A stretch of 64,000 bases of DNA from Micrasema longulum. Its lineage: Eukaryota; Arthropoda; Insecta; Trichoptera; Brachycentridae. The notes under the pieces were generated by a model that had not been told where the DNA came from, ran no database searches, and worked only from the letters and a program-made list of their open reading frames with translations. The stretch's first letter is position 1. Every line of letters begins with the position of its first letter. The stretch is from the NCBI GenBank assembly GCA_022494885.1, contig JAGVSM010002713.1, positions 91,078-155,077 of the forward strand. Reading direction: 5' to 3'. Positions 23,061 to 32,999 of this stretch are shown here, piece after piece. A program made the position numbers and the translations under genes.

Positions 23061-23670
23061 CGAGGCAGTTTTAAAATTACTCTAATTTTATTTAACTCAT
23101 GCATTGTGCTCCAAATCCTTCACGAAAATCTCATATTGCTACAGCAAAACGAATATATTATATTTGAAACTCGGTTACGTGTTTCAAAAGGCAATGGAAG
23201 TCATTAAGAACATTTCATTTTATATCGACTAGGTAAGAAAAATTTTCGACGTTGACCTTGTTTATTTTTGAATTTTTAAACACAGAATAAGTTTTTGTTA
23301 TTCAAAGGCTAAGGAAGTAAACGATTAATTATTTTCAATGAAAAAAAACTAGCATAAAATAATTAGTTTTTACAAGCTGACATATTCTGCTAACAAACTG
23401 GTCTCGCAGTTAAGAGGGTTTTTATTTTTTTATTGGCTTTTTGCATTTATAATTTTTCGATGAATTTAATAAAACAACTAAAAAGTACGCTCACAAACTC
23501 ACGTAAAAGTAGCAATCCTCTTCATTTTTCACCGATTTACTAGAATTTATTGTATTGAACAATGTTTTAACATACTAAAATCAATACACTAAAATTAAAT
23601 ATTATTTATGTTCAAAACATTTATTTCGTAGTAGAACATTTCAATTAATATAAGTACTCAGCCACTTACT

Positions 23671-23836
23671 GACTTTTTTTGTCTACCGGTTTTGAGACGC
23701 ATCAGTCTCTTCATCAGGTCTATGAACAATACGGTGATGGTAAAGGTGAAAGTGTATTTTTTTATTTGCATGTTGGTGTAGTGAGTGTTCTGATAAAGAG
23801 ACGGGTACGCCTTAAAACCGGGAGCCATAAAAAGTC
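23671..23836. mobile_element. R4 palindromic element
   Basis: The left arm 23671-23717 ('gacttttt...accggttttgagacgca...tctcttcatcag') is inverted at 23790-23836 ('ctgataaagagacgggtacg...aaaaccggg...aaaaagtc') with about nine mismatches. The centre has 'ggtaaaggtgaaagtgtatt' and 'gcatgttggtgtagtgagtg'. Copies also lie at 27090, 36110 and 43860. Confidence 0.55.
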
Positions 23837-23839
23837 GGT

Positions 23840-25200
23840 ATTTCGTTAAATAATCATATTAACTGACGTTAACTAAATTTTATATCCTACGAAATTGCTG
23901 TAGATCTGAAATATTAGCTAACGAACTAAAAACCATCTGACAATTTAAACGGCTAATGTTTTAAAGTAAATTTAAAGGTACGTGACCTAATCTTTTAGAG
24001 TTTATTTGGTGTTTCATAAATTTGACGGTTATTTTCGTCGTATAAAAAAAATATTGTTCAAATAGGAATTAAAAAATTCCTATATATTCAACTTCTGTCA
24101 GTTAATACCGTTCCTGGATTTATACAAGTATAAAATCAAATTTATCTCATCAACCAAAAAGAATATATTAGGTTTTTGCTCTTTCAAAACGGTTGTTTGA
24201 TTTTTTTGAATTCAAAAGAATGTGTTATTACCTACTTCAATAACCACACTTGATTATAATATGGAATATTTATATGTAAAGATTGGTTGTTTGAAATTTA
24301 TTTTTATAATATTTATTTATTTGGATTATTTGTGTAAATACGAGATGTTTACGTATGATTGTAACGAGCTGTTTTTCGCAAATTGCTAGAAAATGAATAT
24401 CGAATCTGAAATAAATTAAATTATCAAGGAGATTTCATCCGCGTTTTGCATAATTGCTTTTCAATCCAGAATCGAGATACTCCACTATAATTATGTTCTC
24501 GTTTCTCATCCTGTGGGGAAACCTAATTCCGTCTTTCTAAATATGTTTAAGGAGAGCTAACTTTGAATGCCGAATATCTATCCTCCCCGAAGTCTTACTT
24601 CAATTTGCTCTGATAATAACTTCATCTCAGCACTTCTCATTACACAGACAGATTTAGTATTTAAAACGGGGATTTAATACCTACATAGTCCCGGTGAAAC
24701 ATCCCGACTTCTAGCGCCATCTCTGCCGCTGAAGAATTAAGATAATAATTAAGGAAGAGGACCCTTCGTTCTTATGGAGACGTCTACTTTACTACCTACA
24801 ATAATATGCATGAGTGCCAGGGCCTGTTATGTAAGACGGGGTTATTATTTTCTCGGAGACAAGCGGTTAAAATAAAATTAAGGCCAAGATAATTTTACGT
24901 AACTACTCGTGCATTAAAACTACGGTTTTATACAATGCTTGATGTAAAATTTTCCTTGGAAGAGTGAGGAAATTTTCCCTTACTTCTTGTTTTGAAAAGA
25001 CTAATAGTGGAGATACGTAACTACTTTCGTAAGATACAAACTCAAATTCAACTTGAACAAGCAGCATAAAAACGCATTTTAAAAATATCCGTAGGTTTCA
25101 CTTATTGTCAAAGTTTTGACATTTATTAATATTAAAAATATTATTTTTTTTTGCCGTTCAGTGTCACATAGCGGCGTTTTTTTTAAAACAATTTTGACAA
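23840..25200. other. Apparently single-copy non-coding stretch
   Basis: Within this window I find no other copy of 24450-24850, and it is less AT-rich than average. It holds a CTCF-like 11-mer at 24712-24722 but no protein-like frame. It could be conserved intronic sequence. Confidence 0.4.
24712..24722 (-). promoter_or_regulatory. CTCF-like core motif, candidate
   Basis: The minus strand reads AGATGGCGCTA, which fits the CTCF core (AGRTGGCGC) known from insects and vertebrates. It is an isolated short match, and occupancy cannot be inferred from it. Confidence 0.2.
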
Positions 25201-25207
25201 AATCATA

Positions 25208-25345
25208 AGCCTCCGTGGTCTAATGGCTAATACGGTTGACTCACGCACGTAAGATTCCGGGTTTGAATCCCGGTGAGAACTCAAAAAATGTATTTTTTCT
25301 CAAGCCTCGAGTATTCAGTGCTGCAATTGAACGTAGGTATGCAGA
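25208..25345 (+). mobile_element. SINE1 copy, forward
   Basis: It begins 'gcctccgtggtctaatggct' (A box), with B box GGTTTGAATCC at about 25259-25269. It continues 'cggtgagaactcaaaaaatg' and 'ctcaagcctcgagtattcag'. The 3' end (gggcctcctggcc part) is missing or decayed. The minus ORF at 25241-25486 is a shadow. Confidence 0.7.
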
Positions 25346-26469
25346 AAGCAGCTGGCCATAAAAAATGAAATTTAGATCATAGCACTTTTGTGAGAATAGT
25401 GAATAATCAAATTTACACAAAAGTTGGAATTTTTTTGACTTTGACAAATGATAAACAGTGAATATTTTTTTTTTTTTATATTTCATACAAGAATCAAAAA
25501 ACGTATTTGACCTGTTTTAATGATTCTTAAAGTACCGTTAGATTTTTCTAGAGCTGTGGGTGTTTTCTGCAATTTGAGAAATGCCGTTTTTGTGATTGAT
25601 ACAGCCAATCTGCCAAACAAAATGGATTTTATACCCTTGAAAATAGACGCACTGTACCTGAATTATTGTTATTTTTACATAAATTGTTAAGTTTACTCTT
25701 TTAATCTACTCGCTAAAATTAATCTTAATGTCCCCTTTCGCTTGACAAGAAATATGTATTTATTCCATCTGCCAGTCTGTAACACTAACTATGCACAACA
25801 CTCTTTCCTCTATCGTTCTTGCTGTAACAATAATGTTTTTTTTTCATCTATTGATATATTTTCCATACCCCTTTATTTATTTCAAAATAAATAAGGACTT
25901 ATTATTTCTGGCTGCGATACGATCCCACTTACAATTTAATAATGCTCACACTTACACACACCTGAACATTTACTCCCATACTAATACACATAAACACACA
26001 TCTTCACTTACTCTCATACAAAAACACATAAACACATCCTTTTGTTGTAACGCAATTTCATAATATGCATGATTTTTATTTAGAAACTTCGCTAGTCTGT
26101 CTTTGAACCGTATTTTTTTTTAAAATGTTATTTTATCATTGTCGACTGTTTGTTTCTTTAAAATAAATAAATAATTATACAGAAAGATATTAAATATATA
26201 AATATACACACAAGCATACGCACCCTTATACATACACATACATACACACCTACAAATATGTATGTATATACACATTAATATTTTATATATTATTATAGAG
26301 ATACATACAAATAAATTAAGAAACATTTAGTCAAATTTAGTTAATAAAGAATAATATTTAAAAAATTCATACAGATTAATTTATAGCCTGGTTTCGACAA
26401 GTTTTGACAGAGAAACACTGTTGTTGCTATTAATACTAATTGACAGTTTATAGTGTTGACCTATTGAAA
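25346..26469. other. Intron-like sequence upstream of the exon
   Basis: AT-rich sequence. 25950-26040 is rich in 'cacac/cataca' and 26200-26290 is a degenerate (CATA)n/(TATG)n microsatellite. The small ORFs in both arise from these simple repeats. No further exon is visible. Confidence 0.5.
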
Positions 26470-26498
26470 CTAATTTTGTGATAATTTCCTTGTTCCAG
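26470..26498 (+). other. Splice acceptor region of the follistatin-domain exon
   Basis: A CTAAT branch-point-like pentamer is at 26470-26474, followed by the pyrimidine-rich 'tttccttgttcc' and AG at 26497-26498. The branch-to-AG distance of about 25 nt is typical for insects. The acceptor joins in phase 1: the exon supplies the last two bases of the split codon. Confidence 0.7.
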
Positions 26499-26714
26499 AA
26501 AACACGGACCCATGCCACGATGTAGAGTGCCCGTGGGGCGCGTCGTGCTCGGCGCTCAGCGGGCGCGCGGCGTGCCGGTGCCCGTCGTGCCCGGCACGTG
26601 CCGGCACTCCCGCGTGCGGCTCGGACGGACGGGAGTACGCGGGCGCGTGCGAGCTTGCACGATACGCATGCAACGAACAGGTCAACGTGACGCTTGTGTA
26701 CCACGGAAAATGCG
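26499..26714 (+). CDS. Internal exon encoding one follistatin/Kazal domain (agrin-like)
   Basis: The exon is 216 nt long and begins and ends in phase 1, so it can be skipped or duplicated without a frameshift. The frame from 26501 gives 71 full codons. Numbering the split first codon as residue 1, cysteines fall at 6, 11, 17, 26, 28, 31, 40, 51, 58 and 72. That is the ten-cysteine follistatin-domain pattern: a four-cysteine EGF-like lobe (with 'CPWGASC') and a six-cysteine Kazal lobe (with 'CGSDGREYAGACELARYAC' and a final 'YHGKC'). N63-V-T65 is an N-glycosylation sequon. Such domains are secreted or extracellular; agrin carries tandem arrays, and follistatin and SPARC relatives carry fewer. 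Agrin-like is my first choice because of CGSDG..Y...CEL and the one-domain-per-exon layout. The exon is much more GC-rich than its surroundings. The other ORFs here (26381-26748) are shadows. Confidence 0.8.
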
Positions 26715-26720
26715 GTAAGT
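26715..26720 (+). other. Splice donor of the follistatin-domain exon
   Basis: GTAAGT follows the terminal Cys codon plus one base (TGC G|GTAAGT) and is a perfect match to the donor consensus. It confirms the exon end and the phase 1 exit. Confidence 0.75.
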
Positions 26721-26830
26721 CAAAAAAAGTTTTTGTTCCGATATACACAATAGTTTGAGTATCTCCGATATGTAAAGTTTTACCGTGACTCTTACGCCTA
26801 AGAGATTTATCAATACTGATAGATATTATA

Positions 26831-26935
26831 ACAGAGATGGAGAAATATTTTGGTGAATGTTACAGTTCCAATGTGATCACATTAAACATTCAATGACAGA
26901 CAGGTCATTAGTCCTGTAATTGCCTATATTTTCAT
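26831..26935 (+). repeat. R3 fragment, degraded
   Basis: 'acagagatggagaaatattt', 'tggtgaatgttaca', 'caatgacagacaggtcatta' and 'gtcctgtaattgcctatatt' follow R3 order. The central block is diverged. Confidence 0.5.
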
Positions 26936-27089
26936 TTTTTTATTTTTTAAATCATCGTTATGGTGGTAAAATAAACAGTTATTAATATTATAGTTTTTGA
27001 TAAAATACTTCGAAGTAGAATAATTGACCAAAAAAATATTTTTCATCAATGAGCAATAAACTTGTATTAATCACAAACGTGTTAATAAA

Positions 27090-27490
27090 TATTAGTATAT
27101 AACCACTTTTCTGATTTTTTCTGTCCACCAATTTCGAGACGCATCCGTCTCTTTGTCAGGACACTCACTATACCACCTTGCATACTTTTTGTTTATTTTA
27201 TTTTTTTGCACTACAACAGGCCAGGAGGTTCAATTACAGTGATGAATTACATCACATAACACCCAGGCTTGAGAAAAATCAGATTTAATTTTTGTGTTCT
27301 CACCGAGAATCGAACCCGGAACCTTCCGTATGTGAATCAAGCGTCTTGACCACTGAACCACGTACAAAAATACACATTCACCTTTACCATCACCGCAATA
27401 TACGAGTACATAGTATTTATGAAAAATTGCAAATAGAAGCGAATGCAAACACCACCGTGTCCGAACATGCACTTAAACATAAATAATGTG
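27090..27490 (-). repeat. R4 copy interrupted by SINE1
   Basis: The left part (27100-27185) has 'ccaatttcgagacgcatccg', 'tctctttgtcaggacactca' and 'ctataccaccttgcatac'. The right part (27364-27490) resumes with 'aaaaatacacattcaccttt' and 'accatcaccgcaatatacga'. Together they reproduce the R4 copy at 23671-23836 in reverse, with a SINE1 in between. Confidence 0.6.
27190..27362 (-). mobile_element. SINE1 copy inserted in R4
   Basis: On the minus strand there is a head with a degenerate A box and B box (GGTTCGATTCT near 27303-27315), then 'aattaaatctgatttttctc', 'gtgatgtaattcatcactgt' and 'cctcctggcctgttgtagtg', ending in an A-rich tail. The flanking 'catac'/'cgtac' may be remnants of a target duplication. 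Confidence 0.7.
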
Positions 27491-28785
27491 TATTTACAAA
27501 TTTATTTACTATTACAACTTTTCGAATAAAATATTACTTTCATAATATGCACCGTAATGCATTTTCAGTCTCATAAGTACTCTCTACGTTCATAAATTCA
27601 AATCTTTGGATCGCATTAGCGAACTATCATTATTCATTTTCTTATCCTACAAAGACAATTCTAGGTGCTTCCCGCCCGCGCCTGGTTCTAGCAATTGCAC
27701 CGCCTTCCTGTTTCCTTTTCTCTTTTCCGCTCTCGTGGGATCCTTTTTCCAACTTGTAACAATCTCTAGCGAATCTGAAGTCATTATTCAACTACGCTTC
27801 TGTAATCCATGTCAAAGACAAATCAATTCCTACGACTAAACTCGATCGAGGAAATATAATAAATTTTCATTATTCTTGTACGATTTCGACTTCTTCACTT
27901 TGTCATTTTTAAATCAAATGGTCACCCATCGATGTTTCCTCTTATCTATTTATTACGTTTTTTGGCTTTGCCCTAAGAAGTAGAAACATGAACAGTACTT
28001 ATCGCGTAATAATATTTTATATTATACATACATTATTTCCTTTCACGGGGCAATCCATCCAGTTGAATAATTTTTTATTTAAGTTAACGTTGTCAATCAC
28101 TTTCATGTAAAGAATTCAATTAATCACTTAAAAATTTATCTAGTGTTCCCAAGGCACGCATCTTGGACCCTCGTTTTTCATTATAAAATCAGTGACATTA
28201 ATTCGAGTGTTAAAAAATTACGTTGACGTTTGCTTTTTGAGTTTTTACTACTATTTAATCTGGCAACCGTGACCAAGTCTTAATCAGTGTTTTGTGAACA
28301 AATTCCGTTCTAAATATACAAAAATTATCGCATCTTATTAAGAAAAACCATAGAACTAACTATGGTTTTTATTTCTATATGCCCAGAATTCTTAGGTCTG
28401 GCAAAAAAAAAACCAGTCTTGATTTCTTTGATAACAAGTTCTCTTCTTTCAAACGATTACTGAATCAAATTCAATTACAAACACCTCTCTCCCGCTTCCA
28501 CTCCCACCAAGTCTATTATATACCATTGTATCTTTCTATTTTTCTTTATAATAATTTTCTATTTGTAAATATGTCCTTAAAAACGCCCATTGGACAAATA
28601 TATATAAATAATAAATAAAAACAATTTATCTGTTTCCAATTATATTTTTTGATCAAGAATGAACATTTAACGTAAGAGAGTCAATAACCATGTATTTTAG
28701 TGACTGTTCACGTCCAAAACAACCAATGTACACTCTTTAAGCTATCGGAAATCACATAATATAATGTTATCATTGTTTTGAATCA
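27491..28785. other. Non-coding stretch
   Basis: 27600-27800 is less AT-rich and not repeated in the window, but its ORF (27606-27839) has no recognisable domain and no splice support. The 79-codon ORF at 28379-28618 is AT-rich and likewise unsupported. I see nothing else. Confidence 0.45.
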
Positions 28786-28790
28786 GATTA

Positions 28791-28960
28791 TGGTCTCGTG
28801 GCTAGTGTCACGGACTTGCGCATCAGAAGTCCAAGGCTCAAACTCTACACTTGATTCCTATATCTTAAGTGTGAGTTATTTACAACTCGTTGAAAATGGA
28901 CAGCAAAATTTAAATATTCAGGTAAATTATAAAAACCCAAACGCTATTTTCAAAAAATAC
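28791..28960 (+). mobile_element. SINE3 copy
   Basis: 'tggtctcgtggctagtgtca' (A box) is followed by 'agaagtccaaggctcaaact' (degraded B box) and 'gtgagttatttacaactcgt' followed by 'tgaaaatg'. The last two parts match 'cagttatttttgactagttg' followed by 'aaaat' at 32345-32480. The ORF at 28778-29017 is incidental. Confidence 0.6.
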
Positions 28961-29619
28961 ATGTTTCGCGCTTTTCTAGTGTCACCAATAAATTTAAAGT
29001 TAAATATTCTCAATTAGTACTAATCTGCAAACATATAATCATTCAAAATGTACTGCTTAAATGTTTTTTTCTAATCCTAATAGATAATTTCACTACAATT
29101 CATATATTTATCAGTTTTTGTATTATCGGTAGATTTCCATAATGTCATTTCTCGTACAAAGTGTAGTCTTCCTTTTCGCATTGAGCCCTTTTAGATTGAA
29201 GTTAAAAGGACGCTATAATCTGGTTTCCTTCGTTAACCCATATCGAAAGACAGTGCCGCGTTAAAACACAGCCTATTTTTAAAAACTTTTGACCTAATAG
29301 TCAAAGTAAAACTATTCTGGAAAATAAATGCCTGATGCACGAAATTTAATATCTCATAAATAACCTTAAATTTCGTCTGTTTTGTAGAGATGAAAATAAC
29401 AACTTATTAGCAATTATTGCTTCTTTATTTTACAAATAACTTTTTAAAAAATCATTAAAAACGTTTTTCGTACTTTTTTTTATTTTTTTTGATTTAATAG
29501 CATAATTATACATTTTTACATTTAAAAAAAAATTCACTTATTATATTTTTACTAAAACCAAAATCCCACCAAGCCACTTTTTGTAGCTTGTTTTTTAATT
29601 TTTGAAAAATGACTTTTTA
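28961..29619. other. AT-rich non-coding stretch
   Basis: No gene and no recognised repeat, only AT-rich sequence with long A and T runs at 29460-29530. Confidence 0.5.
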
Positions 29620-29815
29620 TTTTTTAACACAATATGTTAGCGTGTTCATTGAATGAAACCATTGTGCTATAATATGTACATATAAACTTTCTGCTTTTTT
29701 TTCTCTTTTATTTACTGTACTGAAGTGTTTATTTCTACACAATATCTATTTTTTATAAAGTAAAAGGCACTACGTGCCGTGTATATTAATAAATTAAGTG
29801 AAATTAAATTACTTA
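29620..29815 (+). mobile_element. LINE 3' untranslated end, same family as 15090-15300
   Basis: 'caatatgttagcgtgttcat', 'gtgtttatttctacacaata' and 'taaaaggcactacgtgccgt' are followed by an 'attaataaatt' tail. Neither copy keeps coding sequence, so the LINE clade cannot be named. Confidence 0.55.
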
Positions 29816-30164
29816 ACCATATATAATAATCACAATTCTTACCTGTGATAAAATTTTATTTTCATATTTTTTAATTTAAAATTGTGATTATTGTTATGTA
29901 AGCTTACCGGGAATCAAACAGGAACCCTATATGTGAAACAGCCGTCTCAGCCTCTCTAGCAAAAGAACTACTTATTTTATAATTATTATGGATATTGAAA
30001 ATACTTTTTGCTAAAGAATTGCCTGCCTCACTGAGTAACCCTGTGACGATATAAGAATGATTATTTTTTACTTGAGTTTATGGGTATTCAATAAACTGTT
30101 TTATAAATAAAAATTTCTATTCACTACTCTGATAAGTCCAAAATCCATCTTTTAATTTTATTTT

Positions 30165-30496
30165 TTTATTTCCTGAGCTTCTGCAACAAGCCGTTAAATA
30201 CTCTTAGTCCAATGAACAGGTTACCTTGCTGTCGTAGACCGCACTGTTAGGAATTAAAATTAAAACGATTTTTTTATTCCCTTAGCTTCTGCAACAAGCC
30301 GTTAAATAGTCTTAGTCCTATAAACAGATAACCTCGCTGTCGTAGACGGCACTGTTAGGAATTTAAATTAAAACTATTTTTTTATTCCCTGAGCTTCTGC
30401 AACAAGCCGTTAAATAGTCTTTAGTCCCATGAACTGATAACCTCTCTGTCGTAGACCGCACTGTTAGGAATTTAAATTAAAACTATTTTTTTTATT
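30165..30496 (+). repeat. 108-bp minisatellite, three units
   Basis: The marker 'gcttctgcaacaagccgtta' occurs at 30177, 30285 and 30393, an exact period of 108 bp. Each unit also has 'gtcgtagaccgcactgttag' and a T-rich spacer. Units differ at only a few positions, so the array arose recently or is being homogenised. I see no further copies in the window and no coding potential that continues through the units. Confidence 0.9.
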
Positions 30497-31106
30497 CATA
30501 TACAATAATTTCTGTAATTTTGTAATAAAAATGAAGTGTAGTTAGTTGGTAGATTTAAGAAACATTACAACGTATTTTGGTATGGTTCATTATGGTTATA
30601 TTATGACTGAGAATAAAATTATTTTTTTCGATTTTTTACTGCATTAAAAATAACAAACAAAATTGAAATCGAAAGTGACGATATTCCAGAATGTTTTTTT
30701 GTTTTTTTATAAAAAATATCAAATATGAAATAGAAATAATACATGGCTCACTTTTATATGAATATTTGACTTTCCGTGTTTCAATTTTTTAAATGTATAC
30801 CTACATACAACGTAGCCAAACGTATAAAAGTTGCTCTTCAAAAATTGTAAAAAATCTTACCTTTATTTGTTCCCGCGAGGGACAGAGACAAAGAACACGT
30901 CACTTGTCCCGACATATATTATGTATACTGTTAGAAGCAAAAACAATATTTTTGTCAACTTCCCCGACATTCGCTGTCGACGAAAGTCGTGAAATAACCC
31001 TCTCTACTGAAGTATCTCGTATACTGAGGTAGGTAATTAGGTAGAGTGTTCACCATATCGTCACCCTTCTGACACAACCCGGTAAGTCCATTTCCGAAAA
31101 TAAACG

Positions 31107-31285
31107 ACTACTACTACCATCACGTTATGGTAGCCAGAGGATAGACCGCCTCGCGTGTCTATCCTGACATACATTTCTAGCTTCTTTCTTGCCATAAATG
31201 CCCTTCGGTTGTGTCCGCTTTTGACCTGACCAGACTCGAGATTTGGGTTTATCTGATCTTGTCACGTCTTTCTTGTCGTCTTATG
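31107..31285 (-). pseudogene. LINE-A 3' end, separated from its upstream part by LINE-B
   Basis: The minus strand from 31285 matches the plus-strand copy at 61840-62040: 'agatcagataaacccaaatc', 'tctggtcaggtcaaaagcgg', 'accgaagggcat', 'tgtcaggatagacac', and a final 'atggtagtagtagtcg'. It is the last part of a LINE ORF plus a short (TAG)n tail. The upstream part of the same element lies at 32112-32310, beyond the LINE-B insertion. Confidence 0.65.
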
Positions 31286-31287
31286 TT

Positions 31288-32104
31288 TTTAATTTTTTTA
31301 TAATTTTTTGATAAGTTTATAATTCTTACCCATTAATACTAAATGCACCCTTGTACAAGCATAACTACTACCCATTCTAGATTGCGCTGATGTTTTAATG
31401 ACTGATTTAAGCTGTGAGCAACTCGATAAACTTGAACGACTTCTGAATACATGCATAAATAACATTTTTGGTCTTAGGAAATATGACCACATTTCTGATT
31501 ATCGTAGGCAACTGAAATGGCTCAAAATTAGACAGCGGAGAGACTATCACTCCCTCTCACTTCTGTTCAATGTACTTTATAGTCCTAACGCTCCTATATA
31601 CCTGCGTGAAAAATTTCAACACTTATCAATTCATGGTTTACCTCTTCGTTCTAATTCTCAAGGCACTCTCTTAATACCCATTCACAATTCCTTTTTCTTC
31701 TCTAACTCATATAGTGTCCATGCGGCTCGACTGTGGAATCATCTCCCATCTACCATCAAGGACGTTACTACATTATCTCTTTTTAAATCACGTCTGAAGA
31801 AACATCTCCTTTCTCTTCCTTAATCTCTTCTCCTTTCCTTTTTTCTCTTTCCTCTTTTTTCCTTTTTTCCCATTGAGTAATTGTTTTGATTTAAGGTAAT
31901 TTATAAACAAATACGTTTATTTCTATTTTTATATATTTTTAACTTTTTAATCTTTTTTTTTCTATTGAATATGTTCTGTAACTTGAATTATAAAAATAAA
32001 ACTTATATTTTATTGGTTGGTTGGAAGAAATTGCCATTTGACAATAAACCCGCCAACGTACAAATAACATTATGTACAAAAAGTTAAATAAAATTAAAAT
32101 TAAA
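31288..32104 (+). pseudogene. LINE-B: 5'-truncated non-LTR retrotransposon, RT C-terminus
   Basis: The frame 31365-31823 encodes the C-terminal part of a LINE reverse transcriptase. It opens with 'LLPILDCADVLM', then 'LERLLNTCINNIFGLRKYDH', 'LKWLKIRQRRDYHSLSLLF', 'PIYLREKF', and near the end 'SYSVHAARLWNHLPSTIKD' and 'LFKSRLKKHLLSLP'. This order is typical of insect jockey/CR1-like LINEs. The catalytic domain is absent, and an in-frame TAA lies at 31362-31364. A 3' UTR and A-rich tail end at 32104. TTATGTT at 31281-31287 and 32105-32111 flanks the element like a target duplication. A second fragment of the family is at 62165-62370. Confidence 0.75.
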
Positions 32105-32111
32105 TTATGTT

Positions 32112-32310
32112 ACCGTTATAAACCGTTATATATATCTTTATTACCATTCATTTGCTCTACATGACCAAATCTCCACAATGACCCTTTCTTAATCTTAACA
32201 ATTACACCTGTCTCAGATTTGCACTCTCGCCCGATCACATCTTTCGTAACCCTGTCAAACACTGATTTTTTCATTCGTCCAAGAGATCGCATTTCGACCA
32301 CGTTCACTAT
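32112..32310 (-). pseudogene. LINE-A fragment, RT C-terminal region
   Basis: The minus strand gives 'MNVVEMRSLGRMKKSVFDRV', then 'VIGRECKSETGVIVKIKKGS' and 'LWRFGHVEQMNGNKDIYNG'. The 'vevvEMR.LrRm...' and 'WFGHVERM' motifs are those of arthropod endonuclease/reverse-transcriptase LINEs. It runs up to the LINE-B junction at about 32112 and continues beyond LINE-B at 31285. Confidence 0.7.
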
Positions 32311-32344
32311 AGATATAAACTACTATTAAAAATTTGATCTGTAT

Positions 32345-32480
32345 GTGGTCCCGTGGTAGTATCGCGGATCAACAGATCAGAAGTCTAAAGTTCAAGCCCA
32401 GCTCTACCACATATTGATTCCCATATTCAAGCACAGTTATTTTTGACTAGTTGAAAATTTTCTAAAAAGATACGATTTTT
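32345..32480 (+). mobile_element. SINE3 copy, best preserved
   Basis: 'tggtcccgtggtagtatcgc' (A box) and 'gaagtctaaagttcaagccc' (B box) are followed by 'agctctaccacatattgatt' and 'gttatttttgactagttgaa'. The tRNA-like head is about 70 bp and the tail is AT-rich. I see no poly(A) beyond a short run. Confidence 0.65.
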
Positions 32481-32635
32481 TCGGTAATTCATAAGAATGC
32501 AATTATTTTTTTTAAAACAAAAAACCTTACATTGGTGTACATTTTTGTCTAGCTCGTATCTTTTTTTTATTTTGGATCTTGAAGTAGGGCATACATAAAC
32601 ATATTATGTGTGCTATAATAATTATAGTGTAAATA

Positions 32636-32996
32636 CAGGGTGTTTATTAAACCCTGTCACATCCGAAACCACGATGATCAGTATGAGCAAGAAGACATAT
32701 TGGCACATTAAAATAATTTTTTGGAACGAAAAAAAAATTTTAAAATAAAATATCAAAAAAAGCAAATGGTCGCTCACTTCTGCAGGGAGTATACAAGGGG
32801 GGGGGAAGGGAGTCTGATATACTGACAACCGAGCTCTCCTCACTTCTCTCCTGCTGAAGTAAGCAACCATTTGTTTTATCAATTTTTTTTTTTTTAATTC
32901 TTTGTTCTAAATAATTTTTTTTTAAATTATAATATGTCTTCTTGTCCATACTGATCATCGTGGTTTCGGATGTGACAGGGTTTAAAAAACACCCTG
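32636..32996. mobile_element. 361-bp MITE with long terminal inverted repeats and TA target duplication
   Basis: It starts CAGGGTGTTTATTAAACCCT and ends with the inverted CAGGGTGTTTTTTAAACCCT. The inverted match continues through 'gtcacatccgaaaccacgat' and 'gatcagtatg' with one mismatch in the first 50 bp, then less perfectly through 'caagaagacatatt'. TA flanks both sides (32634-32635, 32997-32998), as for Tc1/mariner insertions. The interior is also largely self-complementary ('caaatggtcgctcacttctg' versus 'tgaagtaagcaaccatttg'), so the whole element can fold into a hairpin. It carries no transposase. The near-identical ends imply recent mobility. Confidence 0.85.
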
Positions 32997-32999
32997 TAT

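Noticed and set aside
25950..26290. ORFs over CA- and TATG-rich sequence
   Set aside because: They come from degenerate microsatellites without codon structure.
26381..26748. Overlapping long ORFs on both strands over the GC-rich exon (minus 107 and 92 codons, plus 68 codons)
   Set aside because: They are out-of-frame shadows. The frame from 26501 alone has the ten-cysteine pattern and ends exactly at the splice donor.
30165..30496. CRISPR-like direct repeats
   Set aside because: Units of 108 bp are contiguous with no unique spacers, in a eukaryotic genome. It is a minisatellite.
31398..31823. 141-codon ORF as a host gene
   Set aside because: Its sequence is a LINE-B reverse transcriptase C-terminus, and a second broken copy lies at 62165-62370.
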